64,000 bases of DNA from Eutrophocola sp964490145 (GCA_964490145.1 CAZBBS010000001.1:1-64000); one strand, 5' to 3'; shown: positions 54,111 to 63,793, counted from the first letter of the stretch. Made by a program: numbers and translations. The notes: generated by a model from the letters alone, not told the origin.

Positions 54111-55556
54111 ATGAGTCTCAAAAACACCCCTTTTAAATTGAAGCAGGCAGTGCTTGCTGCAGCGTTATTCGGCGCGTCAGCGACCGCTTATGCAGCAGAT
54201 GAAGCCCTGCTGGATATACTGCTCCAGAATGGTGCAATCACCCAGGAACAGTACGATACCCTGATCCAGAAAGAGTCGCTCAGCAGCTCTGATTTCGTTG
54301 CAGCCCCCGCTTCCGAAAATGTGGCTGTCCAGGTCGTAGATCTGGATGAGCGAATTGCTGCCCAGGTTTCCCAGCAGCTTGAGGAAGCCATGCCTGTAAC
54401 CACCAACCAGACCAGTAGCGGCTTTCGCTTTCAAACCCGTGACGGCGCCTGGCGTACCGACCTGCAGTGGCGCGCCCAGACCCGCTTTACCACCCCTTAC
54501 CGCTCAGACCCGCGGAAACTTTCCGACTTCAACTCGGGTACTCAAAACAACTTCGAAGCCCGTCGCCTGCGCATGAAAATCGGCGGCCGCGGCTTCCAGC
54601 CCTGGCTGAGCTACTACTTCGAAGTGGACCTGCAGCCCTCACGCGATGTTGATGACAGCAGCTCCTCTTCCAGCGCCCGCGTTATTGACTGGCGACTCGA
54701 CATTGCCAAATGGGATTGGGGTGGTATTCGCGTAGGCCAGTGGAAAGTCGACCTGAACCGCGAGCGCGTGGACTCCTCCGGACGCCAGCAGTTTGTTGAG
54801 CGCTCCATCGCCAACCGCGTATTCACCATTGACCGACAGGTAGGCATCCAGGCCAGGGGCCACCTGTTCAAGGAAACCCCTGCTGATATGCGATTCTATG
54901 CAGGTGTATTCAACGGTGAAGGCCGCAGCGTGAACAATGCAGACAATAATCTGATGTACATGGGCAGGCTGCAGTGGAACTTCATGGGCCGTGACCTTGA
55001 TTGGCGCCAGACTGACGTTGAATATACCGACAAACCGACAGGCAGCTTTGCAATTGCCGGGATGACAACCAAGAGCCCTTGCACGCGCTGGTCCTCCTCT
55101 GGTTGCGGCAACCTGGACGGTTTTGACAGCCCCGCAAATGCCAGCCCCGATCAATTCGATATCGAGCAGGTGGTTGAAGAGTTCGCCTTCAAGTACCGCG
55201 GATTCTCTGCCCAGCAGGAATACCATCGTAAAGTCATCAAGGACAGCTCTGACAGCAGCAGGCATGTGCTGACCGGTGGTTACATCCAGGCTGGTTATTT
55301 CTTCCACCATATGTTCCCGAATGTTCCCGAGCAGCTGGAACTGGCGGCACGTTACGCTTTTGTGGATGAGCCCAGTTCTACTAACAGGGCGCTTGAAAAC
55401 GAGCGACGTGAAGCCACTATCGGTGCCAACTGGTTCATCAAAGGCCATAACAACAAGGTCACGGTTGATTTCTCCCACCTGACCCTGGACGACGCATTCT
55501 TTACACAGGAAGCCTCAGATAATCGCTTCCGCGTACAGTGGGATGTGTCCTTCTAA
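54111..55556 (+). CDS. Phosphate-selective porin, OprO/OprP family
   Basis: 481 aa outer-membrane beta-barrel. Signal peptide ends AYA/AD. A short N-terminal domain with ALLDILLQNGAITQEQYDTL, typical of OprP/O family and likely trimerisation, then barrel strands such as WLSYYFEVDL and VGQWKVDLNRERVDSSGRQQ, ending with aromatic Phe (VQWDVSF), the outer-membrane sorting signal. Its position next to pstS and the Pho boxes supports phosphate uptake. A strong terminator follows. Confidence 0.92.
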   Translation: MSLKNTPFKLKQAVLAAALFGASATAYAADEALLDILLQNGAITQEQYDTLIQKESLSSSDFVAAPASENVAVQVVDLDERIAAQVSQQLEEAMPVTTNQTSSGFRFQTRDGAWRTDLQWRAQTRFTTPYRSDPRKLSDFNSGTQNNFEARRLRMKIGGRGFQPWLSYYFEVDLQPSRDVDDSSSSSSARVIDWRLDIAKWDWGGIRVGQWKVDLNRERVDSSGRQQFVERSIANRVFTIDRQVGIQARGHLFKETPADMRFYAGVFNGEGRSVNNADNNLMYMGRLQWNFMGRDLDWRQTDVEYTDKPTGSFAIAGMTTKSPCTRWSSSGCGNLDGFDSPANASPDQFDIEQVVEEFAFKYRGFSAQQEYHRKVIKDSSDSSRHVLTGGYIQAGYFFHHMFPNVPEQLELAARYAFVDEPSSTNRALENERREATIGANWFIKGHNNKVTVDFSHLTLDDAFFTQEASDNRFRVQWDVSF

Positions 55557-55590
55557 TGGCATAAGCTGAAACTATCAGTTTGTCGAAAGC

Positions 55591-55623
55591 AAAAACGGGA
55601 TCACATAATGTGATCCCGTTTTT
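55591..55623 (+). terminator. Rho-independent terminator (bidirectional)
   Basis: 15-bp perfect stem AAAAACGGGATCACA / TGTGATCCCGTTTTT with loop TAA, followed by further T. It lies between the porin and the convergent phoR. Confidence 0.92.
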
Positions 55624-55649
55624 TTATGCCTTTATTTTTTCCTGTTTAT

Positions 55650-57446
55650 TTATGCCGGGCGAGGTGAGAGATTCTCCAACGGCAATTTCAGGGTAAAGGT
55701 GGAGCCACTTCCCAGCTGACTTTCCACGCCAACCGAGCCGCCATGCTTTTCAGCAATATTCTTGACTATGGAAAGTCCGAGGCCGGTACCACCCAGGCTC
55801 TGGGAGCGGGCCTTGTCTACACGATAAAAGCGCTCGAATACCCGCTGCTGATACTGCGGGCTGATACCGATGCCGGTATCCCGGACCTGCAGCTGGGCAA
55901 TCCCATCATTGTTGACCACTGACACAAATATGGAACCCTCTTCCGGCGTGTATTTAATGGCATTGTCGATGAGATTGTCGACGAGCTGACTCAGATTCTG
56001 CCTGTCCCCGAATATCTGAATATCCTCTTCGGGCAACTCAATATTAAGCGCCTGATGCTTTTGTTCTGCATTGGCCACTGCGGCCTTGACTGCCCGACGC
56101 ACCAGGTCGGTGAAGTTGATACTGACAAATTCATCCTTGTTCTGGCTGTTTTCGAGCCTGGAAAGCGTCATCAGGTCACCGACCAGTTGTGACAGCCGCA
56201 GGCTCTGGGCATGCATACGCTCAACAAAATGCATCAGCGTTGGTTTGTCCACATCCTCATCACCAAGAATGGTTTCGGCAAGCCCGCGAATGGCAGTTAT
56301 CGGGGTTTTCAGCTCATGCGAGGCATTGGCAACAAAGTCGGTCCTGACCCTGCCCAGGCTCTCCAGCTCACTAATGTCATGCAATACCAGGACAGCCCCT
56401 ATTGGCTCGCCATTATCGTCACTCAGGGACGCCGCATAGATATCAACCACCTGTTGACCTGCTTTTTTATTCAGGCGCATCTGGGTTTTGATCACGGACT
56501 GTGTCCGTATGGCCTCATCCATGGCATTGATGATTTCCTGATTGCGAATTTCCTGCCACAGGGGTTTGCCAACACTTTGCTTTTCACTCAGGGACAGCAG
56601 GCGGGCTGCTGCCTCATTGATGTGCAGGATATTCTGGTCCATATCCACATCGATTACCCCTTCTACCATACAGGTAAAGATCGTGGAAAGGCGGTTCCTG
56701 TCCGAGGTGATTTCTGTCATTCCCCGAGCTGACGTTCTGGCCAGGCCATTGATTGCCTCGGCCAGCCGCTTGAATCCCAGGGAGTTGCCTTCGGGAATTC
56801 GGCGCGCAAAATTACCGCCGGCTATTTCCTCAGCGACCCTGGTCAGTTCTGCCACCTTACCTGCCTGGCGGGCCGCCAGGTAAAAAGCCAGCAGCAAAAT
56901 GACAAAGGCCATGATGGCGGCATTTTGCAGTATGAACAATTGCGATGTCCGAATAGTCGTACGCAGGGAGGCTTCCGGTTTGGCCACCCTGACGAACCCG
57001 GTTAGCCCATCCCGGGCCCTTACCGGCTTGGCCAGGTAGGTAAAATTTTCCTCCAGCGTGTAGCTGTAGCGCTCTGCGCGACCTTCGCCGCTGAAATTGG
57101 CGGCCTGGATTTCCGGGCGCCGCAGATGGTTGTTCATGCTGTAAGGATCTTCATGGGAGTCCGCTAGCACAACACCATTGTTATCAATAATGGTGATCCT
57201 GAGGGCAGTATCCTCCGATACCGTGCCGACCATATCCCGGATGGCCGGATAATTCAGGTTCTGGATGAGTGGTGTGGAGGCCAGAACCAGCAGATCAGCT
57301 GTCACCCGCATCTCATCATCCAGGGTCGATCGTATCTGGCTGGCGCTGCGCCCTATTAACGTGGCGGCAAAGAGAAAGGTGCCGATCAACGCCACTATCA
57401 CGTACCCCAGAAGGGTGCGCCAAAAATATGGTGACTTGATCAGCAT
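55650..57446 (-). CDS. phoR: Phosphate-regulon sensor kinase PhoR (long form with sensor loop)
   Basis: 598 aa. TM1 (about 12-30), an extracytoplasmic loop of about 130 residues, TM2 near 175-195, HAMP, PAS (about 250-350), HisKA with FVANASHELKTPITAIRG, and HATPase with NLIDNAIKYTPEEG, DTGIGI and GTGLGLSIVK. Enterobacterial PhoR has no large external loop; this architecture resembles PhoR of Gram-positives, VicK-like kinases and some marine bacteria. It autophosphorylates and controls PhoB, 71 bases upstream in the same operon. Confidence 0.9.
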   Translation of the reverse strand: MLIKSPYFWRTLLGYVIVALIGTFLFAATLIGRSASQIRSTLDDEMRVTADLLVLASTPLIQNLNYPAIRDMVGTVSEDTALRITIIDNNGVVLADSHEDPYSMNNHLRRPEIQAANFSGEGRAERYSYTLEENFTYLAKPVRARDGLTGFVRVAKPEASLRTTIRTSQLFILQNAAIMAFVILLLAFYLAARQAGKVAELTRVAEEIAGGNFARRIPEGNSLGFKRLAEAINGLARTSARGMTEITSDRNRLSTIFTCMVEGVIDVDMDQNILHINEAAARLLSLSEKQSVGKPLWQEIRNQEIINAMDEAIRTQSVIKTQMRLNKKAGQQVVDIYAASLSDDNGEPIGAVLVLHDISELESLGRVRTDFVANASHELKTPITAIRGLAETILGDEDVDKPTLMHFVERMHAQSLRLSQLVGDLMTLSRLENSQNKDEFVSINFTDLVRRAVKAAVANAEQKHQALNIELPEEDIQIFGDRQNLSQLVDNLIDNAIKYTPEEGSIFVSVVNNDGIAQLQVRDTGIGISPQYQQRVFERFYRVDKARSQSLGGTGLGLSIVKNIAEKHGGSVGVESQLGSGSTFTLKLPLENLSPRPA

Positions 57447-57517
57447 GGAATGCGGTGTCCTCCAACGGCCGGAAAAATTGGGGTTCGGCTACCGGGCTTG
57501 ATTATAAGGCATGCCGG

Positions 57518-58213
57518 TCAGGAAATATCGCGAAGGCGGTAGCCAACACCCCGGATGGTTTCGATCAACGGAGGGTCGATATCCATTTTCTTGCGGATAC
57601 CCCGAATATGAACATCAATATTCCGGTCCACCACGACCACATCATCACCCATGGCACGGCTCAACAACTGTTCTCGGGAAAAGACCCGTCCCGGATTGCT
57701 CGCAAGATAATGCAGGAGTCGAAATTCAGTGGCAGTCAGCCTGACCTCACGGCCATCTATTACTACTTCATATTTACTGGCATCAATCAGGAGATTACCC
57801 ACTTTAACCTGATCCGTCAGGGGCTGGCTGTCGACCACATTACCCCGGCGCAGGACCGCCTTGACCCTGGCTACCAGCTCCTTTGGACTGAAAGGCTTGG
57901 TGATGTAATCATCGGCTCCCACCCCCAGTCCCAGGACGATATCGCTCTCCTCACCCTTGGCGGTAACCATGATGATGAGGGTATTCTGGGTGGCCGGATT
58001 TTTCTTGATGCTGCTGCAAATCTCAATGCCATCCATACCGGGTAACATAAGATCCAGAAGTACCAGATCAGGCGTTTCCTTGTTGACCAGGGACATCCCC
58101 AGATTGCCGTTGGTGGCGGAAAATACCTCGTATCCTTCCCGCTTCAGGTTATACCCGAGGACTTCCAGGATATCCGGTTCATCTTCAATAACGACTATCT
58201 TTTTCTTGCTCAT
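57518..58213 (-). CDS. phoB: Phosphate-regulon response regulator PhoB
   Basis: 231 aa, OmpR class. Receiver with VIEDEPD, phosphorylation site LLDLMLPGMDG, Lys in KPFSPKELVARV, and a winged helix with VRLTATEFRLLHYLASNPGRVFSREQLL and a final RGVGYRLRD. Phosphorylated PhoB binds Pho boxes; a candidate box lies at 58274-58291, giving autoactivation. Confidence 0.95.
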   Translation of the reverse strand: MSKKKIVVIEDEPDILEVLGYNLKREGYEVFSATNGNLGMSLVNKETPDLVLLDLMLPGMDGIEICSSIKKNPATQNTLIIMVTAKGEESDIVLGLGVGADDYITKPFSPKELVARVKAVLRRGNVVDSQPLTDQVKVGNLLIDASKYEVVIDGREVRLTATEFRLLHYLASNPGRVFSREQLLSRAMGDDVVVVDRNIDVHIRGIRKKMDIDPPLIETIRGVGYRLRDIS

Positions 58214-58273
58214 GGGCAGGTGAATTCCAGGGTTTCTACACGTTTACGATGGTCGCAAAGCGTAGCACCGATC

Positions 58274-58291
58274 CATTAAGATTCGGTAAAG
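58274..58291 (-). promoter_or_regulatory. Candidate Pho box upstream of phoB
   Basis: Minus strand CTTTACC-GAAT-CTTAATG, then 9 bases, then TACGCT as -10. It matches the layout seen at pstS and the porin. Confidence 0.5.
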
Positions 58292-58446
58292 ACAATTCAA
58301 GGATATCATTTAATTTAACGTAAATTTAACGGACGATTAATTGTGAATGATTCTCAACAAGCCTTGCTATCACAGGCGGCAATCGTCCATAATTGAACGC
58401 TGTTTTCCATGGAACCCCCTGTTTTTAAAGATTTTTTAAACGCTGT

Positions 58447-58986
58447 ATGGCAACGAAAGAAAAAGACAATGCAACGGTCATTAAAGGTACCGGGAGCAAG
58501 AAGGCTCAATACGAGAGCCTGGTTGCCGAGTACTACAATGACATCTTTCGCTATGCCTACTGGCTCAGTAAAAGCCGGCAGGTGGCCGAGGATCTGGCAC
58601 AGGAAACCTTTCTGAGGGCCTGGCGCGCACTCGACAGTCTTGAAAATCCGGCAGCAGCCAAGGCCTGGCTTTTCACTATTCTGCGGCGGGAAAACGCCCG
58701 TCTTTATGAAAAATACCGTCCGGAAACCGATGACCTGGATGATTACTCCCTGCCGGATAAGCAGAAGCATGAACCTGATGAAATGCTGGAACGGGACCTG
58801 CTGCATAAAGCCATGGCTGAACTGGAACCCGAATATCGCGAACCGCTAATCCTGCAGGTTATTGGCGGTTTCAGTGGCGAAGAGATCGCTACCATGCTGG
58901 ATTTGAACAACAACACCGTCATGACCCGGCTGTTCCGGGCCAGGAACAAGCTCCGGGAGCAGCTGGAAGACCGGGACGAGGAGTGA
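58447..58986 (+). CDS. ECF-type RNA polymerase sigma factor
   Basis: 179 aa. Region 2: YYNDIFRYAYWLSKSRQVAEDLAQETFLRAW (recognised from DIFRYAYWL, AEDLAQETFLRAW). Region 4: LEPEYREPLILQVIGG, then FSGEEIATMLDLNNNTVMTRL. It resembles RpoE-like ECF groups paired with a DUF3379 protein, which is 273 bases downstream. The ribosome site is weak. The anti-sigma role of the partner is inference. Confidence 0.9.
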   Translation: MATKEKDNATVIKGTGSKKAQYESLVAEYYNDIFRYAYWLSKSRQVAEDLAQETFLRAWRALDSLENPAAAKAWLFTILRRENARLYEKYRPETDDLDDYSLPDKQKHEPDEMLERDLLHKAMAELEPEYREPLILQVIGGFSGEEIATMLDLNNNTVMTRLFRARNKLREQLEDRDEE

Positions 58987-59259
58987 TTGAACCGGGAATT
59001 TTTCCTGATCAGGATTTAACTGAAATTTTTTTCTGCCGATTGTGTCTATGTCTGCCACGGTAATTGTCCGGGACGCTGCAAGGAAAGCCATAAAGCTTCA
59101 GGCATGACCATACTGGAGATCGGCAGGGAAAGTTGACTTGCAGCAAAGCTGGAACTTAACCAAGAAGTAAATGAAGCAAATGCAAATAAAGAAACAAGAT
59201 AGATAAGGAAAGAGAAAGTGTAGCTGGCTGACAAGTGGAGCTACCAGAGAGACCTGAAC
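58987..59259. other. Spacer between sigma factor and DUF3379 gene
   Basis: 273 bases, purine-rich near 59150-59220, with no convincing gene. A 19-codon frame at 59048 has no ribosome site. No promoter for the DUF3379 gene can be named. Confidence 0.3.
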
Positions 59260-59997
59260 ATGAACGATGAACTTTTTAATCAGCGGGCCCATGCCAACCC
59301 CCATGATGACTCGCCTGATTTTCTGGACGCCATGACGGCAAGCCCCGGGCGTGAAGCCCTGGTCGCGGAATTACGCGCCTTTGACACCTCGCTCAAGGCC
59401 GGTCTGGAAACTGTTTCTGCGCCCGAAGGCCTGAAACAGACCCTGCTCGATATTCCAGAAGGAATCCTGCACCCGGATACTGCTGTGGCTGCTGCCAACG
59501 ACAGTTTCTGGCGCCGCAATATGCAATATGCTGCCGGTTTGATTGTGGCCATTGGTGTTCTCGCCCTTGTCCTGCAGAACGACACCAAACCCATGGAAAC
59601 CATGGTATTTAGCCATATCTATTCCGAGCTGCCTTTTCTGGAGGACGACACCCCCATCACCCTGGAAGAAGCCAACCAGTTCATGAGTGATTATGTGGGC
59701 AAGGTGTTTGAGGATTCGGAAGAAATGGCCAATGTCACCATCAACTTTTCCAAGGACTGCTGGGTGGACTTTGATAAGGGTATACGGGGAGTTCATCTGG
59801 TCATGAAGGGCAATTCCGGACCTTTAACGGTCATGGTCATTCCCAACACCCCTGTTGAACGGGAAACCTCAATTGCCGACGAGCGCTTCAACGGAGTCAT
59901 CACACCAACACCTGGCGGCAACCTGGTCGTGGTTGGTGAGAAAGATGAAGCCGTTGAACAGTTCAGCACACTGCTGGCAGGCAATATCAACTGGTGA
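59260..59997 (+). CDS. DUF3379-family membrane protein, probable anti-sigma factor
   Basis: 245 aa with a cytoplasmic N-terminal helix-rich part (1-90; sequence LVAELRAFDTSL), one membrane helix near residues 90-108 (MQYAAGLIVAIGVLALVL) and a periplasmic domain with DCWVDFDKGIRGVHLVM, an unpaired Cys. DUF3379 proteins commonly follow ECF sigma genes and act as their presumed membrane-bound anti-sigma factors. Here it is downstream of such a gene, in the same direction. Confidence 0.82.
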   Translation: MNDELFNQRAHANPHDDSPDFLDAMTASPGREALVAELRAFDTSLKAGLETVSAPEGLKQTLLDIPEGILHPDTAVAAANDSFWRRNMQYAAGLIVAIGVLALVLQNDTKPMETMVFSHIYSELPFLEDDTPITLEEANQFMSDYVGKVFEDSEEMANVTINFSKDCWVDFDKGIRGVHLVMKGNSGPLTVMVIPNTPVERETSIADERFNGVITPTPGGNLVVVGEKDEAVEQFSTLLAGNINW

Positions 59998-60011
59998 TGT
60001 AAACCGGCCTG

Positions 60012-60034
60012 GCCGTTAACGACGGGTTAACGGC
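60012..60034. terminator. Inverted repeat between convergent genes
   Basis: GCCGTTAAC-GACGG-GTTAACGGC, a 9-bp perfect stem overlapping the helicase stop codon. No T run, so terminator function is weak or rho-assisted. Confidence 0.35.
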
Positions 60035-61446
60035 GTCATCCCGTCCTGATCGGGCCCGGACTTTTTCTTGTCAGATTTTCTGGCAACTGAACCGGCAGGC
60101 TTTTGCTTCCATACCTGCTTCTCTTCCGGCTTTTCTGCATTACCCTTCCCTGATTCAGGCAGTTTATCTGCACTGGGCGAGCGGCGTTTGCCGATATTCT
60201 TCCGGTTTTTATGCCGCTGCTTTGCCTTGGCTTTCGCTTTTTCGGCCGGGTCGACCTTGGCTTTTGGCTTACCCTTGCGGACCGGTTTCTTCTTGCCGGT
60301 AGGCCCCTTGAAACGGGCAGGCAACTCGCTGACTTCACGCTGGGTGAATGTCACAGCAAGATAGCGGCTGATACTTTCCATCCTGTTCCATTCCTGCGGG
60401 GACACCAGTGAGATGGCCACACCTGTGGCATCTGCGCGCCCGGTTCGACCAATGCGATGGACATATTCGTCCCCCGACCGGGCCAGGGCGTAATTGATAA
60501 CCAGGGAAATTTCCGGCACATCCAGCCCACGGGCAGCCAGGTCTGTGGCAACCAGGACCTTGACTTTGCCGTCACGGTACAAATGCATAACCCGCTTTCG
60601 CTCATCCGGCAGCATTTCACCGTGCAAACAGGCAGCTCGCTGACCCTGGCGGATTAAAAAGACGGCCAACTCCTCTGCATGTACCCGGGTGTTGGTGAAA
60701 ACCAGGGCTTTGCCGTATTCCTCATTGGCCAGCAGCCAGTTACACAATTGCTGTTTATGTCCCGGATCATCAGCAAGAATGATTTCCTGCCGGATATTGC
60801 TGTGGGCACTGCGATGACTGTCAATACTGATTTTCTGAGGTGAGCGCTGGACTTCACGGGAAATATTGCCGATCCCCTGATGTTCCAGGGTGGCTGACAA
60901 CAGCAGGGTTTGCCGCTTTGCGTTGCAACGCTCGACAATGGCCATGACATCATCCCTGAAGCCCATATCAAGAATTCTGTCGGCTTCATCCAGCACCAGG
61001 AATTCCAGATCATCCAGTTCCAGCGAACCCTTTTGCACATGCTCAAGCAGACGCCCGGGAGTACCTATGACCACTTCAGGATTTTTACGCAGCCTGGCCT
61101 GCTGCTCCTTGAACCCTTCGCCACCCACAATGACCAGGGAATCAATGTCGGTAAACCGGGACAGATCACGGCAATGCTTGTCCAGCTGCATGGCCAGTTC
61201 CCGGGTCGGACTGAGGACCAGGCAACGGGTTGCCGTTCTTGGTGCCGGCTTGGCAATCATCAGTTGCAGCAGGGGCAGCATGAACGCCGCACTTTTGCCG
61301 CTGCCGGTCCTGGCGCTGGCCTGGATGTCCTTGCCGGTCAGCACCGCAGGGATAACCTGCTCCTGAACGGGCGTTGGGGTTTTCAGGCCGAGTTTTTCCA
61401 GCCCCTTGAGCAACCCGTTATCCAGATCGAACTCTGCGAATTTCAT
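60016..61446 (-). CDS. srmB: DEAD-box RNA helicase, SrmB-like
   Basis: 476 aa. Q motif near TPTPVQEQVIP, motif I SARTGSGKS, II VLDEADRILDMGF, III SATLE, and ATDLAARGLDVPEI with HRIGRTGRA. The Lys-rich tail contains KQRHKNRKNIGKRR, matching the SrmB tail closely (KKRHRDTKNIGKRR). SrmB assists 50S subunit assembly at low temperature. The ATG at 61446 has GGAT upstream; the longer frame to 61521 overlaps the trp gene stop and is rejected. Confidence 0.87.
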   Translation of the reverse strand: MKFAEFDLDNGLLKGLEKLGLKTPTPVQEQVIPAVLTGKDIQASARTGSGKSAAFMLPLLQLMIAKPAPRTATRCLVLSPTRELAMQLDKHCRDLSRFTDIDSLVIVGGEGFKEQQARLRKNPEVVIGTPGRLLEHVQKGSLELDDLEFLVLDEADRILDMGFRDDVMAIVERCNAKRQTLLLSATLEHQGIGNISREVQRSPQKISIDSHRSAHSNIRQEIILADDPGHKQQLCNWLLANEEYGKALVFTNTRVHAEELAVFLIRQGQRAACLHGEMLPDERKRVMHLYRDGKVKVLVATDLAARGLDVPEISLVINYALARSGDEYVHRIGRTGRADATGVAISLVSPQEWNRMESISRYLAVTFTQREVSELPARFKGPTGKKKPVRKGKPKAKVDPAEKAKAKAKQRHKNRKNIGKRRSPSADKLPESGKGNAEKPEEKQVWKQKPAGSVARKSDKKKSGPDQDGMTPLTRR

Positions 61447-61483
61447 GATGTATCCTGATGTCGTTAATACTTTGCCGCCTGAC

Positions 61484-63661
61484 TCAGGCGGCATGGCGCA
61501 TTGTAACTTGCCTGAGCACATTGCGGATGATTTTTACACCGGCATCATCCCCGAGACTCAATATTGATTCCGGATGAAACTGAACCGCACTGATTGGCAG
61601 GGACTCGTGCTCAATGGCCATCACCAAGGCGTCAGCGGTTCTCGCCGTCACCTTGAGACAGGACGGCATGTCAGCAGCCACCAGTGAGTGATAACGCCCG
61701 ATAGCAATGTCGTTGCGAACTTCGGCAAACAGGCTCCCTCCGGTTTCAGCCAACACAGAGGCCTTGCCATGCATCGGATAGTCCAGGGATTTCAATGTCC
61801 CACCGAAATACTCGACAATTCCCTGCAATCCGAGACAAACACCAAATACCGGCAGATTTCTGGACACACAACGTGCCAGCGTCTCTGACAACCTGAAATC
61901 AGCGGGGCGTCCGGGCCCTGGTGACAGGACCACCAGATCAGCAGGGAACTGCTCCAGCACAGCGGCAACCAGTTCAGGGCGCACTGTTCTGACCTGCGCA
62001 CCCTCTGCCTGAAAGTATGCCGATAGTGTATGCACGAAAGAGTCCTGATGATCCACCATGAGCACGTTCAAACCCTTGCCATCCGTTCCCCTACAGCTTT
62101 CGATACGCTTAGTGTCCACGGGATAATCATTCCTGATGGCAGACAGCAGCGCGGATGCCTTCAGCCGGGTTTCTGCTTCCTCTGCCTCGGGGTCTGAATC
62201 AAACAACAGGGTTGCCCCTGCCCTGACTTCAGCCAAGCCGTTTTCGATCCGGATGGTTCGCAGGGTCAGGCCGGTGTTGATCTCACCATTGAATTTCAGA
62301 AACCCCATGGCACCGCCATACCACCGGCGCGGTGACTTTTCATGATCCTCAATGAACTGAATGGCAGACTGTTTGGGCGCTCCTGTTACGGTCACCGCCC
62401 ACATATGGGTAAGGAAAGCATCCAGGGCATCAAATTCCGGCCGGATTATGCCCTCAACATGATCCACGGTATGAATGAGGCGAGAATACATTTCAATCTG
62501 CCGCCGGCCGATGACCTGCACCGATCCCGGAACACAGATCCGGGACTTGTCATTACGGTCCACATCCGTACACATGGATAACTCCGACTCATCCTTGAGG
62601 GAGTTGAGCAGTTCCCTGACCTGAGCTGCGTCTTCCATGGCATTTGTCCCCCGGGCAATAGTGCCGGAGATCGGACAGGTTTCAACGCGCAAACCCTGCT
62701 CAGCCTGTTCAACACGAACATACATTTCCGGCGACGCTGCCACCAGGAATTCCTCTTCACCGAGGTTAATGAACGCCCCATAGGGCGAAGGATTGCGGGT
62801 TTTCAGCCGCTCGAAAATACAGGATGGGGAATCGATACAGGGTTCCTGGAAGAGCTGCCCGGGGACAGCCTCGAACAGGTCGCCTCGCGCAAAATACTGG
62901 CGTGCTTTCCTGACGGTTTCAGCATATTCCCCCGCCTGATGATCGCATCTCCCGACGGTTTCATCATACTCCGGCATCCTGAATCCAGAGGCCGCACCCA
63001 TACGTGGGAGATGACCGGTTGTCAGCCCTTCTGCCTCGAAATCATAACTGTGACGCCGGGCCTGTTCCTTCTGGTGATCCAGCACCAGTATTTCATCAGG
63101 CAGGTAAAGCACCAGGTCACGGGTACCCGAATCTCGTACCAGTTTGCGTTCCACTTCCTCGAACTGAAAGGCAAGCTCGTAACCAAAGGCACCGTAAAGG
63201 CCGAGGAAATTATCCTCGGTGCTGTAAAACACCTTGATAATTTTACGCAGGACGGAAAACACCGTGATCTGGCGACTGCGTTCTTCTTCAAAAAACACCG
63301 GCTCGGCATGGACAAGAGTAAGAACAAGTCTGTCCTTGTCCTTTTTCACCTCTGCCACGGTATCGCTACCGGTCATGACCGGATCAAGCATCGCCAGCAA
63401 CACCTGCCCACGTTCATTCAACGCCACAATCTCCAACTGACGACCATAGGACTGCAACATCAGCGGCGGGTTGGTGAATCCGACATCCCAGCGCGTATAG
63501 CGCCCCGGAAACTCGAAACCGGAACTGAACAACGCCCCGTGACACTGATCCAGGGCCGTGCTGATTTCAGCCGTCGAATTCAGGTAGTCGCAGCCGACAC
63601 TGGCGCGATAAATGATGATGTCGCCTGCGGTTTTATAACGTGTTGATCGTATGGTGGTCAT
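61484..63661 (-). CDS. trpEG: Fused anthranilate synthase TrpE-TrpG
   Basis: 725 aa. Residues 1-515 are the chorismate-binding TrpE half (e.g. GDLFEAVPGQLF, CPISGTIARG, ELSMCTDVDRNDKSRI, HMWAVTVTGAPKQSA), and 525-725 the class I glutamine amidotransferase TrpG (GVCLGLQG nucleophile Cys, QFHPESIL). The fusion is known from Rhizobiales and some marine bacteria; most gammaproteobacteria have separate trpE and trpG. It makes anthranilate from chorismate and glutamine for Trp. GGGAGAAGG precedes the ATG. It is preceded by a trpL leader and attenuator, so it is Trp-controlled. Confidence 0.95.
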   Translation of the reverse strand: MTTIRSTRYKTAGDIIIYRASVGCDYLNSTAEISTALDQCHGALFSSGFEFPGRYTRWDVGFTNPPLMLQSYGRQLEIVALNERGQVLLAMLDPVMTGSDTVAEVKKDKDRLVLTLVHAEPVFFEEERSRQITVFSVLRKIIKVFYSTEDNFLGLYGAFGYELAFQFEEVERKLVRDSGTRDLVLYLPDEILVLDHQKEQARRHSYDFEAEGLTTGHLPRMGAASGFRMPEYDETVGRCDHQAGEYAETVRKARQYFARGDLFEAVPGQLFQEPCIDSPSCIFERLKTRNPSPYGAFINLGEEEFLVAASPEMYVRVEQAEQGLRVETCPISGTIARGTNAMEDAAQVRELLNSLKDESELSMCTDVDRNDKSRICVPGSVQVIGRRQIEMYSRLIHTVDHVEGIIRPEFDALDAFLTHMWAVTVTGAPKQSAIQFIEDHEKSPRRWYGGAMGFLKFNGEINTGLTLRTIRIENGLAEVRAGATLLFDSDPEAEEAETRLKASALLSAIRNDYPVDTKRIESCRGTDGKGLNVLMVDHQDSFVHTLSAYFQAEGAQVRTVRPELVAAVLEQFPADLVVLSPGPGRPADFRLSETLARCVSRNLPVFGVCLGLQGIVEYFGGTLKSLDYPMHGKASVLAETGGSLFAEVRNDIAIGRYHSLVAADMPSCLKVTARTADALVMAIEHESLPISAVQFHPESILSLGDDAGVKIIRNVLRQVTMRHAA

Positions 63662-63731
63662 AGCCCTTCTCCCAGGTTTTGCCGGTCCGGCTTTCCAGGG
63701 CGGGCTTGGATATTAATTTTTCGTACGCAAG

Positions 63732-63767
63732 AAAAAAGGCCGCCTGGATTTCCGGGCGGCCTTTTTT
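63732..63767 (-). terminator. trp attenuator terminator
   Basis: Perfect 13-bp stem AAAAAAGGCCGCC / GGCGGCCTTTTTT. On the minus strand it ends in T6 and lies between the leader peptide and trpEG, the position of a classical attenuator. Confidence 0.88.
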
Positions 63768-63793
63768 AAGCATGAATCGACAGGATGTTTCTG

